A stretch of 64,000 nucleotides of DNA from Craterostigma plantagineum (Eukaryota > Streptophyta > Magnoliopsida > Lamiales > Linderniaceae): NCBI GenBank assembly GCA_027422505.1, contig JAPQWV010000017.1, positions 19,841,501 to 19,905,500 of the forward strand. The letters run 5' to 3'. A model generated the notes under the pieces. That model did no database searches, had not been told where the DNA came from, and saw only the letters and a program-made list of their open reading frames with translations. Within the stretch, counting starts at the first letter, position 1, and the number at the start of each line of letters is the position of its first letter. The position numbers and the translations under genes were made by a program. Positions 56,820-64,000 of this stretch are shown piece by piece.

Positions 56820-57138
56820 GTGCAAATTACGAGTCAGGCCCCAATTCATATTTTCAATTAGAGATAAGGACTCATGTAAGTTTCATTTATAGATAAGGAC
56901 CCAATTTAAGTTTCATTTAGATAAAAGGACACATGTGTTACCACAGACCCATGAAGTGTTACCACAGACCCATGAAGTGTTACTACAGACCCATCAAGTG
57001 TTACCACAGACCCATGAAGTGGTATTGGGGAATCATGAAGTGTTTCTGAAAAAATTGGGTCATTAAAACTATGAATTTTCCGACAGGGGTTTGAATCTAG
57101 TTAAAACTTAAATGGGGGCCTGAAACGTAAATGCCCCT
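56820..57138. mobile_element. small MULE-like TIR element with TTACCAC minisatellite
   Basis: About 319 bp. The left end reads GCAAATTACGAGTCAGGCCC and the right end (minus strand) GGGGCATTTACGTTTCAGGC, continuing as inverted repeats for about 40 bp. Flanks TATGTTTAA (56811-56819) and TATTTTAA (57139 on) differ by one deletion and may be the target duplication. The interior is mostly a 21-bp array (56935-57039). Confidence 0.55.
56935..57039. repeat. 21-bp minisatellite, five copies
   Basis: Units start at 56935, 56956, 56977, 56998 and 57019. The consensus is close to GTGTTACCACAGACCCATGA plus one base, and the last unit is diverged. The unit length equals that of the array at 45200. Confidence 0.88.
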
Positions 57139-57694
57139 ATTTTAATTCAAGAATAATCATAGTACCATTCTAATCAATATTATTATATTTATATCCTATA
57201 TCGACTAAAAAACCATTTCAATTCTAATATTTTAAATTCGAATCTTCTATCTAACTCTCACATCATACAAAATAAATTTCATTTGCAACCCTAGGACATC
57301 ATGGATTGGACCAAGGGAGTTTTATTTCCCAAATCTTTCAACAGTTCACATATTTCGCTTCAATCTTAGCATATGTAAGAACATATGTCAAAGTAATGGG
57401 CTTAAATAGATTGACCTCAGCCCAACTCATGACATTAGGCAATAAAAGGATTTTAGTAATTGGATCTTAGTTGTTCAATTGGCAACGAAAAATATTAACA
57501 ATTATTGATATATAATTATATATTTATCTATAACTAATAAGTGTGTATGGGTACTATGAATAGTGCTCTTCGTCGTAATCTATAACCTAGGTAATGAATT
57601 GCCTACACTATTTCTAATTCTCCTTTATGTCCTTTTCTAATTAGTGTTCAATTCATTAAATTAAGCATTAATTACGTCTAATCTAATATTTTTA
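57139..57694. other. intergenic, no gene seen
   Basis: AT-rich. A third short copy of AATCATAGTACCATT (about 57150) repeats the right edge of the preceding duplication. Confidence 0.4.
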
Positions 57695-57905
57695 TGCTTC
57701 GTTTGGTTATAAGATCAGCAATAAGGCCCAATATAAATTTATTTTAGTAAGTCCGGGATTATTTATCCTACTCCATGTAACAAGTTATTTATATTAGGCT
57801 TCGCGGGCGGATGAATTAATTCCGGGCCGTAATAAAGAAACCAAACACTCTATTATCTATAATTATTTCTATTATCTGGTCTTATATTAGATAGCAAACG
57901 GGCCC
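57695..57905. mobile_element. Tourist-like (PIF/Harbinger) MITE
   Basis: A 211-bp stretch between TTA triplets (57692-57694 and 57906-57908). The ends are TGCTTCGTTTGGTTATAAGA and, on the minus strand, GGGCCCGTTTGCTATCTAAT, which pair over about 30 bp imperfectly. A TTA duplication and GGGCCCGTTTG end fit Tourist-like MITEs. Confidence 0.5.
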
Positions 57906-57908
57906 TTA

Positions 57909-58739
57909 ATATATTAATTGTGGTTGTTTCCAACAATTAACATATTAATATTCTATTAATCTTATAAATCATTATTGTGGCATTCATTATAGTATATATA
58001 TTATTGTATTATATATTATTTTATATATTCGGTTAGTCGGCCAAAACTGGAACTGCGGGTCCCATAGTATGAAACTGCTGATCTGAACAGATCATTATAT
58101 GTGGATCTCTTTTCAGTTTCTTGTAATCGTTTGCAGCTATGGTAGTGGCAATGCCAATGAGATCGAATCGTTATATCAACAACATCGTATTGAAAATAAC
58201 AATGACTTCTTTTCTCTATAGATGTGTATATTCATTAAACTCGGTTAATCTATGATTTGAAGGTTGTTAAAAAATAACTGAGAACAAACTAATAGCTCCT
58301 TTGCATTTTCTTGACATAATACATGCTATTATAAATTTAATAATTTCGTTGAGTTTAGAAAAGAAGGGTCTCTTCGTCATAACAGAATTCCTGGTCATAG
58401 TTCAATTATATATGATCTTATGGTCGAGAATGAGATTGTAAGTAACTAAAAATTCAGAATTACTTATTCGTGGATTTTGGCCTTAGTACTATCGACTACG
58501 AACTCCTTGGTTGAAATAAATGTACAATATTGTATGTAACAATTCTCTTAGCATGAATTCTATTTGTTGTTTGACTTTACTTTCTTTCTCATATGTAAAT
58601 TATTTATTATATCCGTTGGTGTTTCCTTTGTCGAAACGCTTTAAGTGCTGACTTAGATGATTAAACGGTTAATTGATAAAATATTCATACACGATAAATA
58701 TGGGCATTTATCGCCACGCACGGCGCGGCTCCCATCATC

Positions 58740-58740
<1 letters not shown>
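57909..58740. other. intergenic, no gene seen
   Basis: AT-rich, non-coding, no clear terminal repeats. Confidence 0.4.
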
Positions 58741-58744
<4 letters not shown>

Positions 58745-58810
<66 letters not shown>

Positions 58811-58979
58811 TTATGGTGTTCACCTTGCGTGAGCACCATCGGTGGGCACCTGTTGAGTGACATTTTTTTTGCCATGTCAACATGCCAAATCAACCCCCAC
58901 GGGTTCACTAATCCCATGTGTAGGTTATAGATCAATAAAAATTGTATGATGATTAAGCGCGTTGATGTGGTTGGTGCTC

Positions 58980-59020
<41 letters not shown>

Positions 59021-59199
59021 TGCTATGGTGCCCACCTACCGTGAGCAACCACCGTAGGCATCATAAGCAAATCTCAATATTGTTTTGCATTTTTCGATTC
59101 TAAACAACGGCAACACCTCCGTAGACACTCTCATATCCATTGCTAACATAAATCGCACTCTCTAACACCTTAATTTTTAAGAAAATCATCACTTGGGTA

Positions 59200-59228
<29 letters not shown>
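58745..59228. repeat. three (TA)n tracts separating two related ~180-bp modules
   Basis: (TA)n then (GA)n at 58745-58808, (TA)n at about 58983-59017 and (TA)n at about 59200-59227. The two segments between start alike (TTATGGTGTTCACCTTGCGT at 58809; GCTATGGTGCCCACCTACCG at 59022, both followed by GTGAGCA). The short frames over the TA/GA runs are artefacts. Confidence 0.7.
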
Positions 59229-59231
<3 letters not shown>

Positions 59232-59814
59232 TATATGAATTATTTCTGCTTTTTTGGGAAGAATCTAATCACTCATCACAGGCCGAAATAGGGACCAATC
59301 TTCACAAATGAAAGACCATGTTGGTTGCTTTTTTACACGACAGCATAAGGTTTTTCTTGATAATATAGATGACGTTTGCTTTGAAAATTAAGAAGAGAAC
59401 TTAAATATAAACCATTTTTCCCTATAGAAAGGAAATTAAATGACACACTTTTATTCATATATTCATAGATACCTTTTCTTACATTCATAGATAACGTAAG
59501 ATACATTTTCTAGATGATAAATTGAATATGGTCACATTCCTAAACATATATATCTTCATAGACTACTGTCTTCAGTGCAAAATGATCAGCCCAAATAATT
59601 ACGTGCGACTAATTGAATAAGTCAACACGTTCGTCAACGCATATATTCTTATCCAACTAACTAGTCAACGCGTTTCTTCAAACGAAATGGCTAATCCCCA
59701 ACTAACCTACGATATATAATTACATTACATGCATAATCAACATCATCCATGTAAAAAAAAAAAGGAGTTGCATAATGAAAAATTGATGCATTCCTACTTG
59801 ATAGAGAAAACTTG
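59229..59814. other. intergenic, no gene seen
   Basis: AT-rich sequence leading to the left end of the hairpin-array element. Confidence 0.4.
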
Positions 59815-60116
59815 ATTGCTATTCACCGGCCCCTAAACTGCTGAAAAAAGACATTTTTGCCCTTATGATATTTAAATTAATTTAAAAAGAAAAAACTAAC
59901 TAAATATATAATTTCGGTACGAAATACTGAAAACTACATACACAAATAAATTCGAACGATCGATCGATACGAAAAAAAATTGATTTAACATTTTCAGACC
60001 GATCGATCGATATTTTCGGACCGATCGTTCGATTTTAGGACCGATCGATCGATACTGTCGTAAAAATTATTCAACACGGATCGAAATAGTTTGAAAAAAG
60101 TCCCGACCGAACCAAA

Positions 60117-60375
60117 ATTTCGACCGGCGCTTGGCACGGCCAAACAACAATTTCGGCCGCCACAAGGCACGGCCGAAACACAATTTCGGCTGTGACATGT
60201 GGCAGCCGAAATTATGGTTCGGCCGTGCCAGCGCCGGCCGAAATTGCGTTTCGGCCGGAGCTGGTCCGGCCGAATTTATGTTTTGGCCGGGACAGCTGTG
60301 GCCGAAACCTGATTTCGGCCCACTCATGCAGGGCCGAAATCTCACTTCGGCCGCCTATACAAGGGGCCGAAAATT
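60117..60375. repeat. left GGCCGAAA hairpin array
   Basis: About seven units in which TTTCGGCC and GGCCGAAA face each other across 12-20 variable bases, so each unit can fold as a short hairpin. The frames at 60067-60345 (-) and 60131-60478 (+) follow the repeat. Confidence 0.85.
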
Positions 60376-60389
60376 CAGTTTGACTGCTC

Positions 60390-60750
60390 AAATTTTTTTT
60401 TGTTATTATTTTGTAATATTAATATTTTTGTGGTTATTATTTTGTATTATTAATTTTTTTGTTGTCATTATTTTGTAATATTAATATTTTTTGTTGTAAT
60501 TATTTTGTATTATTAATTTTCTTTGTCAAAATTATTTTGTAATATTATTATTTTTTTGTTATTATTTTGTAATATTAATATTTTTTGTTGTTATTATTTT
60601 GTATTATTAATTTTTTTTGTTATAATTATTTTGTCTTGTTATTATTTTGTAATATTAATATTTTTTTGTTGTTATTATTTTGTATTATTAATTTTTTTTG
60701 TCATTAAGTTTTTTTGTTATAATTATTTTGTAATATTATTTTTTTTGGGC
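60390..60750. repeat. AT minisatellite
   Basis: About eleven ~31-bp units close to TTATTATTTTGTAATATTAA plus a run of T, alternating with a TATTATTAATTTTT variant. Confidence 0.85.
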
Positions 60751-61137
60751 TTGTGAATGTGCCCAAATTGGAGAAAATATTAAGTTGAGAGACATGAGCT
60801 TTATTTTGGGCTTGTGAAGGTGAATTAATTGGAGGGAATTTAAAGTGAAGAGTTGTTGTCACACATTGGAAAAACAACATGGTTTCACCCACCTTATATA
60901 TACATGTGAATTTTATTAGTTTAAATTAAATAGTTAATTTTATGCCACATGTAAGTCGCTCGCGTGCGCGCGTAGGGGGGTGCAAATCAGGCCGACTTGT
61001 GTGCGAGCGCGCGACCCGCGCACAAGAATACCGGGCCGAGAATAGTGGGCTTGACCAACCCGCGTTTTGCTCCGGTTTTAACTTTTATTCCTCTCGGTAT
61101 TAAAAAAATAAAAATACGATCGAACGAAATTTTCTAC

Positions 61138-61362
61138 CGGGCTGTGCACGGGCCGAACTGAAATTTCAGCCAGACCTGTGCGGACCGAACTGAAATTTCG
61201 GCCTGGCCTGTGCGGGCCGAACTGAGATTTCGGTCGGGCCTGCGCGGGCCGAACTGAGATTTCGGTCGGGCCCGTGCGGGCCGAAAATGTCGATTGGCCA
61301 GCACACAGCCTGGCCGAAAATATCGTTCGGCCCGCGCACTGCAGGACCGAAAATATCGATCG
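61138..61362. repeat. right GGCCGAAA hairpin array
   Basis: Six or seven units with GGGCCGAACTGA and ATTTCGG words, more CG-rich than the left array (CCTGTGCGGGCCGAAC) and ending in GATCGATCG-type sequence that also occurs near the left terminal repeat (59995-60055). Confidence 0.85.
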
Positions 61363-61605
61363 TTCGGTCCTAAAATGTTATATCGAATTTTTTTTCCGTA
61401 TCGAGATCGATCGTTCAAATTAATTTGTGTATGTAGTTTTCAGTATTTCGTACTGAAATTATATATTTAGTTAGTTTTTTCTTTTTTAATTAATTTAAAT
61501 ATCATAAGGGCAAAAACGTCATTTTCAAGCCCTTTAGGGGGCGGTAACTAGGAAAAAGGGGTGGTGAATAGCAATTCTCTCCTTGCCACGTCATGATATA
61601 TCTAC

Positions 61606-61613
61606 TATAAATA
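61606..61613 (+). promoter_or_regulatory. putative TATA box of the phytosulfokine gene
   Basis: TATAAATA lies 118 bp upstream of the start codon. CCACGTCA (61586-61593), an ACGT-core word of the kind bound by bZIP factors, is just before it. The hairpin-array element ends about 30 bp upstream of the TATA box. Confidence 0.6.
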
Positions 61614-61730
61614 ACCCATCATCTCGGCGCCTATCCATCTTTATTTCTTCACTCTCGAGAGATCAAAATATATTTATATACAAAACTAAATCAAGATAAA
61701 AGGTGTCTAAAAACATCGACGTTTTTGCTA

Positions 61731-62772
61731 ATGGGAGTCGTCGTCCTTCTGTTCTTTTCTATGAACACTTGTTCAGCTCGCCGAGATCCTGTTTCTCATG
61801 ATGAGATGAAAGCCAACAAATTTCAGGTTAATTAATATAATGTCTTGCTTCTTAATTAATTTTAGAGTAAACAGCAAAAATGGTGCTTGAACTATACCAT
61901 TGTCTCATTATTAGTGCTCAAAAATTGTTAGATGTGCCGTTTTGGTTCCGGAACTTTGCAAAACCTGTTATTTTTAGTTCCTTTTGACCTACACAACAGG
62001 TAAAAGAAACAAAAGAGAACAGTTTCGCAAAGTTTAGGAACCAAAACGGTGCATTTAAAATTTGAACACCAACAATTAGAATATGAGCACAATAATTAAA
62101 ATTTGAGCACCAATAATTAGATTTTTAGAATCTGAGCACAAACGTCTTTTGATTTTTTTCACGAGGCATATCAACTCAATCACACCGAAATTTTTAAAGT
62201 TTGTACGACAATTAAATTTGCGTATATATTTTTTAACCTCTTTCATTTTTCAAGAGGCATGCATGATAATGGTGTTGAGATTTTTTTAAATATAAAATTA
62301 AAAAATCTTGTGGTGATCGAATATGAATTTTTATATTAATTTTACATGATATCATGTATATAAAATGTTTCTCAAAATTTTGGTGTTCAAAATTTTAAAT
62401 GTACCGTTTTGATTTGTAAACATTGCGAAATTGTTCTCTTTTGGTTCTTTTACCTGTTTTTAGGTCAAAGGAAAAAAATAACAGGTTTTGCAAAGTTCAT
62501 GAACCAAAACGACACCTCTAAAATTTGAGCACCAATAGTACTGAGACTGTGATATAGTTCAAGCACCTTTTTCTGTTTACTCTTAATTTTATGATTTATA
62601 CATTTTTTTATTTGAGGTTTAAATAAATAGCTCTTGAAATATTTAGGTTGAAGCTGCTGAGAGAACTCGAGTGGAAAATAGATGCAAGGGAGTGAGTAAA
62701 GAGGATTGCTTGCTGAGAAGTACCCAGAACGCTCATCTAGATTACATATACACTCAAGATCATAAACCCTAA
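61731..62772 (+). CDS. PSK: phytosulfokine precursor, two exons
   Basis: Exon 1 is 61731-61826 and exon 2 is 62647-62772, joined in phase 0 (donor CAG/GTTAAT, acceptor TTTAG/GTTGAA), giving 73 residues. The N-terminus MGVVVLLFFSMNTCSA is a short signal peptide. A charged propeptide follows, then two Cys (in NRCKG and EDCLL) at the usual spacing, and near the C-terminus DYIYTQ. YIYTQ is the phytosulfokine pentapeptide, and the preceding Asp is needed for tyrosine sulfation. The secreted, sulfated pentapeptide is perceived by PSKR receptor kinases and promotes cell growth. A MULE-type MITE occupies most of the 820-bp intron. First ATG chosen; no in-frame ATG is near upstream. Confidence 0.93.
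61865..62582. mobile_element. MULE-type MITE in the phytosulfokine intron
   Basis: 718 bp with a perfect 9-bp duplication TTAATTTTA (61856-61864 and 62583-62591) and inverted ends of about 200 bp: GAGTAAACAGCAAAAATGGT on the left, and on the minus strand GAGTAAACAGAAAAAGGTGC on the right, continuing with GTTTTGGTTC and TTTGCAAAACCTGTTATTTT in both. It has no coding capacity. Without it the intron would be about 93 bp. Confidence 0.92.
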
Positions 62773-63718
62773 AATAATATATGAGAAAATATATAATTAG
62801 TTTCTATTTCAAGTTAAAGTTGTAGACCGATATGTTTGTAACCCCATTCGGGTCTTCAGGCGATGTAAATTTTCATATTTGTTTTGTTAGTATACTTGTT
62901 TATTTGATTTTTTATGGAACGACTGCATTTGAATTGTGATATGATAAAGGTTTTATGGTCAAGGCAAGTAATATAGATTTACAGATATGCATACAATAAC
63001 GTTAAAGGCCCGTTATATAGAAAATAGATACCATTGGATATATATCCATTTAGTGAGATTTAGGACTTTCTTTTCTTTTTATTCAAAAGCCCATTTCCTA
63101 ATTTTTCCATCAACTACGTCAAATCGAAAGCCCATTTCCTTTTTTTTTTTGTAATATCCAAAAGGAAAAAGAGTTGGATCATCATTTAATTTCTACCGTA
63201 GTTAAAAACCAACGCAGTTAGAGTCTAGACGTGAATCCATATCTCAATAATATAGTATGTATAAATGATACTACTCTTATAGAATAAGTAATTATTATAT
63301 ATTGGTTCATGCATATATGCATATAATTTACTCTTATAGAATAAATAATTATTATATACTGGTTCATGCGTATATGCATATAATTAAGTAGAGAACCATT
63401 AAGCTACTATGGGAAAGTCTTCCCCGTGTGTTTCGGCTTATGTTGTCACATTTTGGCACAATTTTAAATTTTTTAAAACATTTTCATCGAATTCATGACC
63501 GATATTTGGAAATTTCACGACTTTGGTTTGACCCGCCTCTTGAGAAGATTCATATATTTTAAGACATAACTAAATATTGAAATGAAAAAGAAAAGACTTA
63601 TTCAAAATTCAAGTTTCCCACACTCTTGAATATTGAAAGAGACGTCGTCTAAGTTAATTTGTTTGACTATGTCATGCACTACGTAAATCATATATATGGC
63701 AATTTCAATTGCCACATA
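62773..63718. other. 3' flank of the phytosulfokine gene
   Basis: AT-rich, with no further gene. A ~65-bp sequence (ACTCTTATAGAATAA, TAATTATTATATA, GGTTCATGC, ATATGCATATAATT) occurs twice in tandem at about 63270-63385. Confidence 0.5.
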
Positions 63719-64000
63719 TAGGGGTGAGTAAAAATATTCGGAAACCGGATTTCGATCCGGTATCCAGTTTTCAAAACCCGAAAAACGGATATCCGGTTTT
63801 AAAAACCTTATCGGATATCCGATCCGATTTATTTTAAACTAACTGGATCGGATACGGATAGTGATTTGTCTAAAATCCGGATATCCGTATCCGGTTTTAT
63901 ATTTAAAACAAAATAGCCAAAAAGAAAAATTAAGGTCCAAAAAGGAAAAAAAATCATCAAGTAGAATATTAAAATTTATATTATTTTATTATTGCAAAAC
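63719..64000. mobile_element. left end of a hAT-like element, cut by window end
   Basis: TAGGGGTGAGTAAAAA at 63719 matches the end type of the hAT element at 52205. It is followed by many copies of CGGATATCCG-type palindromic words (63760-63895), usual in subterminal parts of such MITEs. The right end is outside the window. Confidence 0.55.

Larger units (their letters stand above)
59815..61575. mobile_element. TIR element carrying GGCCGAAA hairpin arrays
   Basis: About 1.76 kb with inverted ends of roughly 200 bp: ATTGCTATTCACC on the left and GGTGAATAGCAAT on the right, then shared TTTTTGCCCTTATGATATTT, AACTAACTAAATATATAATT and TACTGAAAACTACATACACA (right copy on the minus strand). The interior holds two GC-rich arrays of TTTCGGCC/GGCCGAAA inverted pairs (60117-60375 and 61138-61362) around an AT minisatellite (60390-60750). 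No transposase or clean target duplication is seen. Its right end lies about 30 bp upstream of the phytosulfokine TATA box. Confidence 0.7.

Noticed and set aside
60067..61418. Frames over the GGCCGAAA arrays as repetitive proteins
   Set aside because: They only follow the hairpin repeat and exist on both strands.
1..64000. tRNA, rRNA or other structured RNA genes
   Set aside because: I found no cloverleaf or rRNA-like sequence. The tRNA-like matches are primer-binding sites of retrotransposons.

Overview
The window is nuclear DNA from a flowering plant, most likely a eudicot. It is AT-rich and gene-poor, its genes are small with short introns, and plant Copia and Athila-type LTR retrotransposons and plant DNA transposons make up much of it. 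I cannot name the species. Intact-looking host genes are few: a plant SMI1/KNR4-like protein of unknown function (17058-17924, +), a small VPFxWExxPGxPK-motif protein (39206-39736, +), a group-S-like bZIP transcription factor (41549-42247, -), and a two-exon phytosulfokine precursor (61731-62772, +) whose exons are too short to stand out as open frames. A decayed STP-type sugar transporter (26276-28010, +) and two LINE RNase H fragments (near 15.6-15.9 kb and 48.9-50.9 kb) complete the coding content.

Layout. 1-15 kb is a nest of retroelements. Copia A (truncated by the window start, pol deleted) ends in an LTR at 1962-2723. Copia B (LTR 3174-3598, gag from 3629) is split inside its protease domain by an Athila-type Gypsy element (4664-13079, TSD GTGCT) that carries only gag and protease. 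B resumes at 13080 and stops inside its integrase at about 13786. It is followed directly by a second copy of the upstream junction (end of LTR A, spacer, LTR B), and this second LTR B is a perfect solo LTR with TSD ATTAC. Copia C (18429-24622, -, TSD AAAAC) and Copia D (30608-35694, -, TSD GTACT, LTRs identical by eye) are nearly complete and carry a few single-base frameshifts.

35.7-64 kb is dominated by non-autonomous elements with terminal inverted repeats and unusual tandem-repeat interiors. The best defined is a 4.6-kb element at 42707-47291 with a perfect 9-bp duplication (TTATTTCTT), as expected of Mutator-like elements. It has no visible transposase and is filled with repeats built around GTACCAC, including a 21-bp and a roughly 127-bp array. 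Two more elements (53494-56387 and 56820-57138) have similar C-rich ends and GTACC/TTACCAC repeats. A fourth (about 59815-61575) carries two arrays of GGCCGAAA hairpins around an AT minisatellite and ends about 30 bp upstream of the phytosulfokine TATA box. A fifth (61865-62582, TSD TTAATTTTA) sits inside the phytosulfokine intron. hAT-type elements lie at 52205-53298 (TSD CTGGCAAT), about 28131-28723, and from 63719 off the end. A Tourist-like MITE lies at 57695-57905, and a 1.3-kb solo LTR (49379-50709, TSD GTAGG) splits a LINE fragment.

The host genes show no operon-like or pathway link. The main interactions are positional: repeats have been inserted close to the bZIP and phytosulfokine promoters and into the phytosulfokine intron. 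All calls come from reading the sequence. Family names rest on motifs and terminal structure, not on database searches.
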